Positions 7,702 to 19,975 of a stretch of DNA of 64,000 nucleotides are shown one piece after another (positions within the stretch are counted from its first letter, which is position 1; the number at the start of each line of letters is the position of its first letter). The DNA comes from Paenibacillus sediminis (lineage in GTDB: Bacteria; Bacillota; Bacilli; Paenibacillales; Paenibacillaceae). Under the pieces are notes generated by a model. That model saw only the letters and a program-made list of their open reading frames with translations, made no database searches and was not told the DNA's origin. The stretch covers positions 124,001 through 188,000 of the forward strand of contig NZ_JAGGKP010000002.1 in assembly GCF_017873765.1 (NCBI RefSeq), given 5' to 3'. The translations under genes were made by a program, and so were the position numbers.

Positions 7702-8826
7702 TTAAGATATGGATTTATTTTTTAAGTTTTCTAGCAGTTTTGAAGCGTGTTCAAACTCAATTCCAGTATAGTAGTGTTGAAGAATTTGCGTTGCTGTATA
7801 GCCTTGCTGAGCCATCCCGTTTGCTCCCCATTGACTCATACCGACACCGTGCCCATTGCCATAGGTCGTAATTTCAATAGATCCGCTTGTGATTCTCCAA
7901 GTAAATTCAGTAGAGCGAAGACCTAATCTTTCTCTAACCTCCTTGCCTGTAAACAGCATGCCTCCTATATAGATCTCCTTGATACGATGACCTGCGGTCG
8001 TCGATACAATATGAATTGGCGACTCACCTTGGGTTCCCGTTATCGTCTGAACCGTCTGTCTCGGAAGATTTAATAGCCTGTCAAAATCAGATATGGTGAT
8101 TGAAACGGTCTCTTTATAGTTTGCGGCAATCTCTTGATCCCATGGACTTGTTACACTGCGGAGATAAGGGATCTTCTGCTGCCAATAATCTTCAGAGTTT
8201 TCAGTGTATCCATTGCTGGACGAGAAAAAAGTGGCCATAATCGGCTCGCCTTTATAGGTCATCACTATTCCTTCTGTCTCCATCACTGCGCGCTGCAGCT
8301 TGGCGAGCTCTTTCCGCCCATCTGCGCTGCTCCAATCTCTACTTAACTTCTCTTGTGATATATAAGCCTGGTTCTCCACTGTATCCGTAACATCGGCCCC
8401 CTGTACTGGAACACCGCTTGTATCACCCGTTACTAGTCTTCGTACAATATAAGTTCGAGATGCAATCGCCTGCGCCTTCAGAGCTTCCATCTCAAACTTA
8501 GCCGGCATTTCGGCGGCGAGCACGCCGACAACGTATGATTCGAGCGGCAGCGTTTCAATCTCGCCTGTACCACTCAGGTACACGCGGATGTTCGGCTGTG
8601 CCTTTGCCGATTCAGGAGCAGGCAGCGTCTTCGCAGGCGAAGCCGTCTTGGCAGGGACCGGCGTGTCCTGCGGACTGCCGGACCGGTGTACCAGTGCTGC
8701 CGGCAGCAGCAGCGCTGTAATCATGAGCGCCGCCAGCCATATGGCGGCGCTCTGCTTGTCGCCCTTCGGCGGGCGTATCCATCCCAGTCGTGAATGTTGT
8801 TTCTCTCGATTCATGTTCTTATTCAT
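7702..8826 (-). CDS. spoIID: stage II sporulation protein D, SpoIID
   Basis: Lytic transglycosylase of the engulfment complex (SpoIID-M-P), 374 residues from the chosen start. It cleaves glycan strands denuded of peptides. The catalytic segment is ESYVVGVLAAEMPAKFEMEA with the conserved Glu of AAEMP. The C-terminal signature GNGHGVGMSQWGANGMAQQG is intact, and one signal-anchor helix (IWLAALMITALLLPAALV) lies near the N-terminus. I start at the ATG at 8824-8826, behind GGGGGA. A longer frame from 8898 lacks a ribosome binding site. The segment coding for residues just after the anchor is noticeably GC-rich. Gene order murA-spoIID-spoIIQ is conserved in Bacilli. Confidence 0.93.
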   Translation of the reverse strand: MNKNMNREKQHSRLGWIRPPKGDKQSAAIWLAALMITALLLPAALVHRSGSPQDTPVPAKTASPAKTLPAPESAKAQPNIRVYLSGTGEIETLPLESYVVGVLAAEMPAKFEMEALKAQAIASRTYIVRRLVTGDTSGVPVQGADVTDTVENQAYISQEKLSRDWSSADGRKELAKLQRAVMETEGIVMTYKGEPIMATFFSSSNGYTENSEDYWQQKIPYLRSVTSPWDQEIAANYKETVSITISDFDRLLNLPRQTVQTITGTQGESPIHIVSTTAGHRIKEIYIGGMLFTGKEVRERLGLRSTEFTWRITSGSIEITTYGNGHGVGMSQWGANGMAQQGYTATQILQHYYTGIEFEHASKLLENLKNKSIS

Positions 8827-8952
8827 CTTAAGCTCAGTCCCCCAAAACGGATACACTCTACTCTGCACGTATCCTATCTTCACAATCGCTATACTCATAG
8901 ATATGAACTTTTTCAGACTGATAGAACTGATTTACGAGAGTTCGCAGAACGC

Positions 8953-8991
8953 AAAAAAAGAAGCCAGGCTTCACGCCTGACTTCTTTTTTA
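8953..8991 (-). terminator. terminator between murA and spoIID
   Basis: AAAAAGAAG..AGGC and GCCT..CTTCTTTTT form a stem with one internal mismatch pair and T/A runs on both sides. It can stop transcription leaving murA, so spoIID probably starts from its own promoter. Confidence 0.8.
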
Positions 8992-9019
8992 ATACTTTTA
9001 TCAGATTACAATTTGTTAC

Positions 9020-10360
9020 TTATACCGTTGTTGTTTGAATCTTTAGTCCCTTCTTATTTTGCTCTTTAGAAGGTTCTGAGGAGGTCTCCAAGACCGGCTC
9101 CTCCACGGATACGCGCCATATATCAGCACCGAGACCTGACAATTTTTCCGCTAAATGAACGTAACCACGGTCAATATGATGTGTACCGCTCACTTCCGTT
9201 GTTCCCTCTGCTACCAAGCCTGCACATATAAGCGCTGCACCTGCGCGCAAATCTGTTGCGGTTACTTTGGCACCAGTAAGCGGAACTCCGCCAGTGATAA
9301 TTGCGGAACGGCCATCTACTTTGATATCCGCATTCATTAAGTGAAATTGTTCGACATGCATAAAACGATTTTCAAATACAGTCTCTGTAACGACACTCGT
9401 TCCTTCTGACACAAGAAGCAATGCCATCATCTGCGACTGCATATCCGTCGGGAAGCCGGGATAAGGAAGTGTCTTGACATCCACTGCTTTCAGCGGCTTG
9501 TCAGCAATGACACGTACACCATTCTCATCCGGAATAATCGTAACGCCCATTTCTTCAAGCTTCGAGATGACAGGTGCTAAATGATCTGCAATTGCGCCTT
9601 CAACATACACATCTCCACCCGTAATCGCAGCTGCTACCATATATGTTCCAGCTTCGACTCGGTCAGGAATGACAGTATGCTTAACACCGTGCAGCTTCTC
9701 TACACCTTCAATGCGAACCGTTCCTGTGCCTGCACCGCGTACTTTGGCACCCATACTGTTCAAGTAATTGGCCAAATCGACAATCTCAGGCTCTTTCGCA
9801 GCATTCTCAATAACCGTAGTTCCTTCGGCTAGTGTAGCAGCCATCATTATATTTTCAGTAGCCCCAACGCTGGCAACATCTAAATAGATTTTAGCCCCGC
9901 GGAGTTTACCTTCCGTTCTAGCTTCGATATAACCTTGTCCTAAATTAATTTCTGCCCCCATCGCTTCGAAGCCTTTCAAATGTTGATCTATCGGTCTAGT
10001 ACCGATAGCACAACCTCCTGGCAGCGATATGCGCGTATATCCCATACGCGTAAGTAATGGACCCATGACTAAGAATGACGCCCGCATTTTGCGTACCCAT
10101 TCGTAAGGGGCCTCACAAGATGTTAGGTGCTGTGCATTTATATGAATAACTTCATTGTCATATTTAACACTGGCTCCTAATGATTCTAACACCTTAATAA
10201 TCGTCATCACATCGTCAAGTGGAGGTGCGTCAAAAATGACACTTTCTCCTTCTTCGCCTAGAAGAGAGGCAGCGATGATCGGAAGTACTGAATTTTTAGC
10301 TCCGCTGACTTTGACGCTTCCGGTCAATCTTTTGCCACCGCGGACGATAAATTTGCTCAT
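9020..10360 (-). CDS. murA: UDP-N-acetylglucosamine 1-carboxyvinyltransferase MurA
   Basis: First committed enzyme of peptidoglycan precursor synthesis; it transfers enolpyruvate from PEP to UDP-GlcNAc in the cytosol. The catalytic Cys lies in [20 protein letters not shown] near residue 117, and the N-terminal [16 protein letters not shown] and the DRVEAGTY motif are intact. Fosfomycin sensitivity is expected from this Cys. GGAGGG precedes two adjacent ATGs; the second (10360) has better spacing. The C-terminus carries about 25 extra hydrophilic residues after the conserved fold ([19 protein letters not shown]). Its location upstream of spoIID is that of murAA in B. subtilis. Confidence 0.96.
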   Translation of the reverse strand: MSKFIVRGGKRLTGSVKVSGAKNSVLPIIAASLLGEEGESVIFDAPPLDDVMTIIKVLESLGASVKYDNEVIHINAQHLTSCEAPYEWVRKMRASFLVMGPLLTRMGYTRISLPGGCAIGTRPIDQHLKGFEAMGAEINLGQGYIEARTEGKLRGAKIYLDVASVGATENIMMAATLAEGTTVIENAAKEPEIVDLANYLNSMGAKVRGAGTGTVRIEGVEKLHGVKHTVIPDRVEAGTYMVAAAITGGDVYVEGAIADHLAPVISKLEEMGVTIIPDENGVRVIADKPLKAVDVKTLPYPGFPTDMQSQMMALLLVSEGTSVVTETVFENRFMHVEQFHLMNADIKVDGRSAIITGGVPLTGAKVTATDLRAGAALICAGLVAEGTTEVSGTHHIDRGYVHLAEKLSGLGADIWRVSVEEPVLETSSEPSKEQNKKGLKIQTTTV

Positions 10361-10363
10361 CAT

Positions 10364-10646
10364 GTTTCCCTCCGCGTTTCATGTTCTCTTTTCTTTTCTA
10401 GAAAAAAGACTTTTCCTAATAAATAACTAACCTACATCTTATCACTGTTCAATTCCGGGATACAAGCGTTCTTGCATAAAATACAGTCGGAATTCCCGGA
10501 AATTCGCGATTTGTTGTCCATTTTCCACACATTACGATTTACAGTAATACTTATTAACCATTGTTGACACATTAAATTGATGTTATTCGACATTCGCTTA
10601 CTGGGGCTGCTTTATCACCTAATAGCCGCTAACTAACTTCGATTAG
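10364..10646. other. intergenic region murA-ywzB
   Basis: 283 bases with no gene. AATTCCGGGA at about 10451-10460 and TCCCGGAA near 10494 form a long-range inverted repeat with a loop of roughly 35 bases. TTGACA occurs on the plus strand near 10563 without a convincing -10. ywmB, which lies between ywzB and murA in many Bacilli, is absent. Confidence 0.5.
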
Positions 10647-10904
10647 CTAAAATAGATACTTAAGCCCTTGCGTCCATCCCCAGTAATCCATTACAAACCT
10701 AGCAACCAAAGAGCCAATAATGATGGCAAGCAACAAATGAAGCATTTTGCCTTGGGAACTTTGAGGATGTCGAATAATAACATCTAATTTTAAATTTTGA
10801 AGTGCCCACCATGCCAATGCAATACAGATCAGCGATATGATGATAGCCACTAGTCCTTGAACGCTTACACTGGCCGACACGGAATTTGCGGTATCCATAT
10901 CCAT
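10647..10904 (-). CDS. ywzB: DUF1146 small membrane protein (YwzB-like)
   Basis: Protein of 85 residues with two transmembrane helices (about 16-38, GLVAIIISLICIALAWWAL, and 56-77, LHLLLAIIIGSLVARFVMDY). Between them lies the conserved LKLDVIIRHPQSSQGKML segment of the DUF1146 family. A TTGGAGGTC ribosome binding site precedes the ATG. In Bacilli this gene follows the ATP synthase operon, as here, but the atpC terminator separates them. The function is unknown. Confidence 0.85.
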   Translation of the reverse strand: MDMDTANSVSASVSVQGLVAIIISLICIALAWWALQNLKLDVIIRHPQSSQGKMLHLLLAIIIGSLVARFVMDYWGWTQGLKYLF

Positions 10905-11193
10905 AGAATGACCTCCAACAATCGGAAATAGTCCGCCTTACAGCATTGACTATTATATAATACTTGTCTAAGCGCAAAGAATCCAGTTTTAAATATTAAC
11001 ATTTCATTACAATATCGCCTTTTTTTCTGAACCTGCACATGTATTCACCATTTATTCATGTATCAGTTATTAGTATATTTCCTATCTTCATCTAGTCATA
11101 GGGACGAAAGTCCTAGTATCGACATCATTCTTCATTTTCCAGCACGTTCTTATTTCCAAGGAAATAAATATTGTCAACGGATGCCAGAAAATC
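10905..11193. other. ywzB upstream region
   Basis: About 290 bases without a gene. On the minus strand TATAAT (10952-10957) is a likely -10 for ywzB; the -35 is weak. A short hairpin, GGAC-GAAA-GTCC on the plus strand at about 11101-11113, has a GNRA-type loop. I see no recognised riboswitch around it. Confidence 0.45.
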
Positions 11194-11226
11194 AAAAAGC
11201 CGCACATCAGAGATGTACGGCTTTTC
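11194..11226 (-). terminator. terminator of the atp operon
   Basis: AAAAGCCG..CATC and GATG..CGGCTTTT pair around an AGA loop directly after atpC. The minus-strand transcript continues with CTTTTTGATTTT. Confidence 0.9.
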
Positions 11227-11229
11227 AAA

Positions 11230-11637
11230 TTATCGTTTTTCAGATACCATAATCCGGTTCATTGCTCTTTGCAGAGCAAGTTCCGCACGACGGTAATCAA
11301 TCTCATCTTGCTTGTTGCGATCCGCTAGGCGGCGTTCCGCACGTTCCTTCGCTGCTTTTGCACGTTCTACGTCGATTTCGCTAGACAATTCGGCACTTTC
11401 AGCAAGTACAACAACTTTATCTTTACGAACCTCAACAAAACCGCCATTCACAGCAAAGGTCAGGTGGTCTTTCCCCACTTTTACATCGATAGGTGCCACT
11501 TTCAGCGGAGTTACCATTGGAATATGCCCTGGCAAAATACCAAGTTCACCTTCCACGCCCCGAACTATGAGACTATCAACTTGCTGGGAAAACACAACAC
11601 GCTCTGGTGTAACGATTTCCAACAAAAAGGTGATCAA
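11230..11637 (-). CDS. atpC: ATP synthase epsilon subunit
   Basis: Central-stalk epsilon subunit of the F1 ATPase, 135 residues. An N-terminal beta sandwich (ITFLLEIVTPERVVF, then EGELGILPGHIPMVTPL) is followed by a C-terminal helical hairpin that can inhibit hydrolysis. I choose the TTG at 11635-11637: GAGGAGG lies seven bases upstream of it, while the ATG two codons earlier is almost fused to the same ribosome binding site. It is the last gene of the atp operon and is followed directly by the terminator. Confidence 0.95.
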   Translation of the reverse strand: MITFLLEIVTPERVVFSQQVDSLIVRGVEGELGILPGHIPMVTPLKVAPIDVKVGKDHLTFAVNGGFVEVRKDKVVVLAESAELSSEIDVERAKAAKERAERRLADRNKQDEIDYRRAELALQRAMNRIMVSEKR

Positions 11638-11674
11638 TACCATCCCTCCTCACTCTTGGCAGGACCAGCTTAGC

Positions 11675-13117
<1,443 letters not shown>

Positions 13118-13184
13118 TCATCGTAAGACTACTGTTCTATTTCATACAAAATCCGTTCATCACAATGTTCAGGATGTCACGATT

Positions 13185-14048
13185 TTATGCCTGTGCGTTA
13201 GCACCCGCAACAATTTCCGTAATCTCTTGTGTAATCGCCGCCTGACGTGCACGGTTGTAAGTGAGCGTCAGTTCGCCAATCATCTTGTCTGCGTTCTTAG
13301 TCGCATTACCCATCGCAGTCATACGCGCTCCAAGTTCACTCGCTTTACCGTCCAAGAGTGCACTGTAGATAAGCGTCTCAGCATATTTAGGCAAAAGCAC
13401 TTCAAGTACTCCTTCAGGAGAAGGTTCGTACTCATAACTAGCTGCAACAGTTGACTTCGCTTCAACGTTTTGCATTGGAAGCAGACTGTCAATCTCAGGA
13501 ATTTGCGTCAACGCATTGACGAAACGGTTGTAGCAAATAAACAATTCGTCAATTTGACCATTCTCAAATTGCTGAACAGCTCCTTGAGCAATCGTTTTGA
13601 TATCTGCAAACACGGGAGTATCCGAAAGCTCAGTAACCTCTTGAGCAATCGGAAGATCTCTGCGGCGGAAGTAATCGCGTCCTTTACGCCCAATAACGAA
13701 TATTACATATTCATCTTTGGAATTGTGACGCTCTTTAATCGTTTGTGACACTTTTTTCAAAATGTTAGCATTGTATCCGCCCGCAAGACCACGATCTGAA
13801 GTAATAACCAAATACCCGGTTCTCTTAACAGGGCGCTGCTCCAGCATCGGATGCTTAATCCCTTTGGAACCGGCAGCGATATTGGATACAACTTCTTTAA
13901 GCTTATCGGAGTATGGACGAGCAGCTTGTGCTAATTCCTGTGCTCTTCTCAGCTTAGAAGCCGCGACCATTTCCATCGCTTTGGTAATTTGCTTCGTGCT
14001 CTGTTTGCTCTTGATCTGACGTTTAATCTCACGCAATCCTTTTGCCAT
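13185..14048 (-). CDS. atpG: ATP synthase gamma subunit
   Basis: Rotor shaft of the F1 motor, 287 residues. The N-terminal coiled coil MAKGLREIKRQIKSKQSTKQ and the C-terminal ARQAAITQEITEIVAGANA together form the central axle. Between them is the Rossmann-like domain (ITSDRGLAGGYNANILK). The length and both terminal helices match the family. Its place between atpA and atpD is the canonical order. Confidence 0.97.
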   Translation of the reverse strand: MAKGLREIKRQIKSKQSTKQITKAMEMVAASKLRRAQELAQAARPYSDKLKEVVSNIAAGSKGIKHPMLEQRPVKRTGYLVITSDRGLAGGYNANILKKVSQTIKERHNSKDEYVIFVIGRKGRDYFRRRDLPIAQEVTELSDTPVFADIKTIAQGAVQQFENGQIDELFICYNRFVNALTQIPEIDSLLPMQNVEAKSTVAASYEYEPSPEGVLEVLLPKYAETLIYSALLDGKASELGARMTAMGNATKNADKMIGELTLTYNRARQAAITQEITEIVAGANAQA

Positions 14049-14158
14049 GATTTCACCACCTCAAAACTTTAGCGAAGCTAAAGTTACTTCGTAAGCAAGT
14101 CTTACCTACTTTATAAAAGAGTGATACCGAGCCTTACGGCCCGGATCTACTTTATGAT

Positions 14159-15688
<1,530 letters not shown>

Positions 15689-16237
15689 CTACAGTGCTCG
15701 TCTATTAAAAGACTGTTCAAGACGTGCCAGCTTGCCAGCCAAGCTGCCGTCGTATAACGTATTGCCAATAACGACTTTCATTCCGCCTAGCAATTTTTTA
15801 TCTACAACATTTTCAATTCGCAATGTTTTGTTCACAATGCCTTTAAATTGATCCACAACAGCTTGCTTTTCTGCGTCGCTAAGCGCATAAGTTGTATACA
15901 CTACAGCATCGGCAAGCCCCAAAGCTTCGCCGGCAATTTTAACATAGCTGTCCAACAATTCAGGTAAAATATCCGCTCTGCCGCGTTCAATAAGCAATTC
16001 GATCGTATTTATCACTGGCTGTGACAATTTACCTTCAAGCGTCTTATTGAGCACATCCAGTTTTACAGATTCGGAAATGTTCGGCGTCGAGATGAATTTT
16101 TGCACGTTCACATCTGAAGCAATGGCTCCGACAACGGCCTTCAATTCCTGTTCGACTTCGAGGATACGTTGTTGCTGCGTGGCAATTTCAAAAAGCGCCT
16201 TCGCATAACGTTTAGCTACTACCGCTTCACCACTCAT
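15689..16237 (-). CDS. atpH: ATP synthase delta subunit
   Basis: Peripheral-stalk connector of 182 residues linking F1 alpha to the b subunits. The N-terminal helical domain begins EAVVAKRYAKALFEIA, and the C-terminal part ends with the family signature KKLLGGMKVVIGNTLYDGSL. The start ATG overlaps the atpF stop by four bases (ATGA), so translation is coupled. Confidence 0.96.
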   Translation of the reverse strand: MSGEAVVAKRYAKALFEIATQQQRILEVEQELKAVVGAIASDVNVQKFISTPNISESVKLDVLNKTLEGKLSQPVINTIELLIERGRADILPELLDSYVKIAGEALGLADAVVYTTYALSDAEKQAVVDQFKGIVNKTLRIENVVDKKLLGGMKVVIGNTLYDGSLAGKLARLEQSFNRRAL

Positions 16238-16722
16238 TGTCTTCCTCCTACCTCTTTAAGGTATTGGTTGACCAGTTGTTCTTGTGCTTGATCCGTGCTT
16301 ACTTCTTTTTCAAGCAGTTTGGATGCAATCTTCACAGACATGGAACCGAGTTCGCTGCGAAGTTCTTGTACCGCTTTGTTCTTCTCGCTTTCGATATCGC
16401 GAACAGCTTCGTCTTTCAAGCGAACCGCTTGTTCCTTGGCTTGCTCCAAGATTTCAGCAGCCTGTTTGTAGCTCGTTTGTTTCGATTGTTCGATAATCTC
16501 GTGCGCTTCTTTGCGAGCTTGTTGAAGAGCTTGTTTTTGCTCCTCTACAAATGCAATTGCCTGCTCACGTGTAGCGGATGCTTCACTCAGTTGATTCTGA
16601 ATTAGCTCACGACGTTTTTCCATAACGGAGAACAGCGGGCCAAAAGCATACTTGTTGAGCAGAAAATACAAAATTCCAAATGCTATAAGTGTCATTACAA
16701 AGGATTCCCAATGTAAACTCAA
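16234..16722 (-). CDS. atpF: ATP synthase b subunit
   Basis: Peripheral-stalk membrane subunit of 162 residues. One N-terminal transmembrane helix (FVMTLIAFGILYFLLNKYAF) is followed by a long charged coiled coil through the rest of the protein. I choose the TTG at 16720-16722 (MSLHWESFVM) because AAAGGAG sits at correct spacing. A longer frame from 16746 would add MHRKGVTG and overlap that site. ATGA overlap with atpH indicates coupling. Confidence 0.95.
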   Translation of the reverse strand: MSLHWESFVMTLIAFGILYFLLNKYAFGPLFSVMEKRRELIQNQLSEASATREQAIAFVEEQKQALQQARKEAHEIIEQSKQTSYKQAAEILEQAKEQAVRLKDEAVRDIESEKNKAVQELRSELGSMSVKIASKLLEKEVSTDQAQEQLVNQYLKEVGGRQ

Positions 16723-16839
16723 ACCTGTCACTCCTTTCCGGTGCAATAAGGTACCGCTTTCATTATTATTCCGTGCTCCGGGTTAAAAAGAAGGGCGCGG
16801 ACGGCTGTGGCCTTCCCCGCCATACCTTTGTGCATTCAA

Positions 16840-17106
<267 letters not shown>

Positions 17107-17146
17107 TTAAGAGTAAAATGTAGCTTTTGTTCTTAACAATTTACCA

Positions 17147-17968
17147 CTAATCGTGGTCATGTCCCACTGCATAAGTCTGAGAAATGTACAATAGGGTAAG
17201 CATCGTAAATACGAATGCTTGGATGGTGCCAACAAAGATACTGAAGCCCTGCCATACAATCAAACCAAGTACGGAAAAGACACCGCCTGCAGGACCGAGC
17301 GAAGTCAGTTTCAGGATCACCGCAATCAATACTTCACCCGCAAAGATATTCCCGAATAGCCGCATTCCGTGGGTCAACGGTTTAGAGAATGTCTCGATCA
17401 AGTTGATCGGAAGGAAAAACGGATACGGATGAACGTAATGTTTGAAATAAGCCTTCGTATTCTTGAATATGCCAAGCGCATGAGACAGAAGGAAGACCAT
17501 GATGGCTAGAGCCATACTAGCGTTTGCATCCGCTGTCGGCGATTTCCACCAAGCAACCTCTACTTCAGCTTCCTGATCTGGATGCTGTTGATGAAGTTTC
17601 TCAAGCGTCTCCGTTACAGAAACGATCGGTTTGCCAAAGATCTCTGCCTTGCTTGCGTCGTGATATCCTGTGACAACCCCGAAAGGCAAGCCCAGCATGT
17701 TGCTGACAAAAATAAACATAATTAGCGTCAGAGCCAAGGAGATGAAAGGTTTACCTTTCTTCCAGTCCATCGTACTGTTCGACAATCCACGTACGAATTC
17801 GACTAGCCATTCCAAGAAGTTTTGCATCTTTCCAGGATTTTCGACAGACAGATTACGAACAGCTAGACGCGCAATAATAAATACGACGATACAGCTGACA
17901 ATCAACATTAAAACGATAGACAAATCGATATTTAGTCCGCCCAATTGAATAATTGGAGCTTCATGCAT
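17147..17968 (-). CDS. atpB: ATP synthase a subunit
   Basis: Membrane half-channel subunit of 273 residues with five or six transmembrane helices. The essential Arg lies in SKPLTHGMRLFGNIFAGEVL, and the C-terminal helices (FSIFVGTIQAFVFTMLTLLY) are typical. A loop of about 40 residues between the early helices (DASKAEIFGKPIVSVTETLE) is hydrophilic and seems somewhat extended. It precedes atpE in the usual order. Confidence 0.96.
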   Translation of the reverse strand: MHEAPIIQLGGLNIDLSIVLMLIVSCIVVFIIARLAVRNLSVENPGKMQNFLEWLVEFVRGLSNSTMDWKKGKPFISLALTLIMFIFVSNMLGLPFGVVTGYHDASKAEIFGKPIVSVTETLEKLHQQHPDQEAEVEVAWWKSPTADANASMALAIMVFLLSHALGIFKNTKAYFKHYVHPYPFFLPINLIETFSKPLTHGMRLFGNIFAGEVLIAVILKLTSLGPAGGVFSVLGLIVWQGFSIFVGTIQAFVFTMLTLLYISQTYAVGHDHD

Positions 17969-17999
17969 GTTTTCTCACCCCTTTCTCAGATGACACGTT

Positions 18000-18380
18000 C
18001 TAGTTTTCTTTGCGAGAAAATCCAAATCCGATAAATAAGATAAGAAACTGTGCCAAAACCAAACTTCCAGCAACCGCAATAACATTGAAATATTCCGGCT
18101 TCTTCATCGCTACAAAGACGACTAGAATACTCAGGGCAGCACGCACTCCAAATCCTAGTCCGCTGCGCTTTCCTGCTTTACCGGAAGCAACGGCTTCCGT
18201 TACCTTTCTAACCCTGTAGCCCAGATAAATGACATTAATTAAGCTTACGCTTGAACCTAATATCAGCCCGAGAGCTATACTTCGATAGGACGGAAGAAAA
18301 GCAGCGACCAGGAAGCAAAGGGCAAGAAAATAGAGTGTCAGCATGGTTAATACCCTGCGGTATTTGGACAGTTCATTCAT
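18000..18380 (-). CDS. atpI: ATP synthase subunit I
   Basis: Small membrane protein of 126 residues with four predicted helices (MLTLYFLALCFLVAAFLP, IALGLILGSSVSLINVIYLG and two more). It matches the AtpI family encoded at the head of Bacillus atp operons, which aids c-ring assembly or magnesium supply. I use the second codon of the frame, ATG at 18380, because GGGGG lies six bases before it. It overlaps the end of atpZ. Confidence 0.85.
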   Translation of the reverse strand: MNELSKYRRVLTMLTLYFLALCFLVAAFLPSYRSIALGLILGSSVSLINVIYLGYRVRKVTEAVASGKAGKRSGLGFGVRAALSILVVFVAMKKPEYFNVIAVAGSLVLAQFLILFIGFGFSRKEN

Positions 18381-18627
18381 CACTTTCCCCCATGACTGCT
18401 TTTATGATGGCGACGATACTTAAACCTCCGACAAGTAGTCCCAGTAAAACTCCGATCGCAATTCCCAATCCAGGAATATTCATAGTCTTGTCCAACCAAG
18501 ACCCAAGGTAAAATCCGCCCAAAGCGCATGCCGCTAAATATGTACCGACCGAGGTCACAAGACCCATCGCTTTTAAGAGCGCACTCCTATTTTTGTCGAA
18601 TTTTTCTGGCTTTTCGGGTTTATTCAT
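18373..18627 (-). CDS. atpZ: AtpZ/AtpI family protein
   Basis: Protein of 84 residues. A charged N-terminus (MNKPEKPEKFDKNRSALLKA) is followed by two transmembrane helices (VGTYLAACALGGFYLGSWL and GIAIGVLLGLLVGGLSIVAI). The size and the two-helix pattern with GGFYLGSWLD fit AtpZ, the partner of AtpI in c-ring handling or magnesium entry. It is the first gene of the atp operon; a sigma-A promoter lies 30-60 bases upstream. Confidence 0.85.
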   Translation of the reverse strand: MNKPEKPEKFDKNRSALLKAMGLVTSVGTYLAACALGGFYLGSWLDKTMNIPGLGIAIGVLLGLLVGGLSIVAIIKAVMGESDE

Positions 18628-18654
18628 ATCATCCCAACCTTATAATCCCAGTAC

Positions 18655-18684
18655 ATTTTACTGAAAATTAAGAGACTTTGTCAA
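18655..18684 (-). promoter_or_regulatory. sigma-A promoter of the atp operon
   Basis: On the minus strand a perfect TTGACA (18679-18684) is followed after 18 bases by TAAAAT (18655-18660), about 27 bases before the atpZ start codon. Confidence 0.8.
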
Positions 18685-18759
18685 TTGGCGAAAATTAGCC
18701 TTTAAAGCCTAACAACATGAAAATAATACCACAAATAATCCGCCAAACCCACGTAAACC

Positions 18760-18774
18760 GTACAGTTTAACTGT
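18760..18774. other. 15-bp perfect palindrome downstream of mnaA
   Basis: TACAGTT-T-AACTGTA is a perfect 7-1-7 inverted repeat between the atp promoter and the mnaA stop codon. It lacks a U-tract and a GC-rich stem, so it looks more like an operator than a terminator. No ligand or regulator is known to me. Confidence 0.5.
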
Positions 18775-18792
18775 ATGCTATATTCTCAGACC

Positions 18793-19965
18793 TTAGAATG
18801 TGGTCTTAGAACCCTTTGTGAACATTGTGTGAAATTGATCTGGACGCTCATTTACAATGCCAAAATGGTGCAAAATCGCATTGACTATTCTTTCAGACGC
18901 CTTGCCATCTCCATATGGGTTGGCAGCTTTGCTCATGGACTCATAAACCGCCTGATCGGTTAACAGAGTCTTGGTTCGTTCGTACACCTTCTCCTCATCT
19001 GTACCTACCAGCTCGAGAGTCCCTGCCTCAATCCCCTCCGGACGTTCTGTTGTATCCCGTAGAACAAGTACAGGAACGCCAAAAGAAGGAGCCTCCTCTT
19101 GCAGCCCGCCGGAATCAGTCAGTATGAGGTGAGTATGCGGATAAAAGTTATGCAGATCTACGACATCAAGCGGATCAATCAGCTTAATGCGAGGATGTCC
19201 GCCCAAAATCTCATAAGCCGGTTCCTTTACCGCAGGACTTGGGTGAACAGGATACACAATTGCAATATCTTCGAACTCATCTGCAATCCGTTTTACCGCG
19301 CGGAAAATATTGCGATGAGGCTCGCCTTGAGATTCTCTGCGGTGCGCTGTCATCAAGATCAGTCGTTTACCTGACGCCCAGTCCAAAACAGGGTGGTTAT
19401 AATCAGATTTTACGGTGTATTGGAATACATCGGTAACAGTATTTCCTGTAACATAGATTCTAGACTCCGGCTTGTTTTCTTTCCTCAAATTGCCCGCAGA
19501 CAAGTCTGTAGGAGCAAAATGAAGATCCGCTAATACACCGGTTAACTGACGGTTCATCTCCTCAGGATAAGGCGATAGCTTGTTCCAAGTACGCAGACCT
19601 GCTTCAACATGGCCCACTTGAATTTGCTGAAGAAATGCAGCATAACTCGCAAGGAAAGTCGTCAGCGTATCGCCGTGCACAAGCACAATGTCAGGCTTAG
19701 CCTCACGGAGAACCGGTTCTAAGCCTTCTAGTACGCGAATCGTAATTTCATTTAATGTCTGACGGTCTTTCATGACGTTTAAATCATAATCCGGTGTAAT
19801 CTTGAATACATCGAGCACCTGATCAAGCATTTGACGATGTTGAGCCGTAACGGTAACGATAGACTCAATCTCATCAGGATGTTTCTGAAGCTCCAAAATT
19901 AGCGGAGCCATTTTAATCGCTTCCGGTCTTACGCCGAAGACGGTCATTACTTTAATTTTAGACAT
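18793..19965 (-). CDS. mnaA: UDP-N-acetylglucosamine 2-epimerase
   Basis: Non-hydrolysing epimerase of 390 residues converting UDP-GlcNAc to UDP-ManNAc for teichoic acid linkage units or secondary wall polymers. The N-terminus KVMTVFGVRPEAIKMAPLI, the VGHVEAGLRT segment and the C-terminal substrate loop TDSGGLQEEAPSFGVPVLVL are all intact. GAGGGG precedes the ATG. It starts 10 bases after upp, so both are probably on one transcript; the upp-mnaA-atp order is conserved in Bacilli. Confidence 0.94.
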   Translation of the reverse strand: MSKIKVMTVFGVRPEAIKMAPLILELQKHPDEIESIVTVTAQHRQMLDQVLDVFKITPDYDLNVMKDRQTLNEITIRVLEGLEPVLREAKPDIVLVHGDTLTTFLASYAAFLQQIQVGHVEAGLRTWNKLSPYPEEMNRQLTGVLADLHFAPTDLSAGNLRKENKPESRIYVTGNTVTDVFQYTVKSDYNHPVLDWASGKRLILMTAHRRESQGEPHRNIFRAVKRIADEFEDIAIVYPVHPSPAVKEPAYEILGGHPRIKLIDPLDVVDLHNFYPHTHLILTDSGGLQEEAPSFGVPVLVLRDTTERPEGIEAGTLELVGTDEEKVYERTKTLLTDQAVYESMSKAANPYGDGKASERIVNAILHHFGIVNERPDQFHTMFTKGSKTTF

Positions 19966-19975
19966 CGTTTACCCC

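Noticed and set aside
11100..11115. GGAC-GAAA-GTCC hairpin as part of a riboswitch
   Set aside because: Only a four- or five-pair stem with a GNRA loop; no further conserved blocks of a known riboswitch around it.
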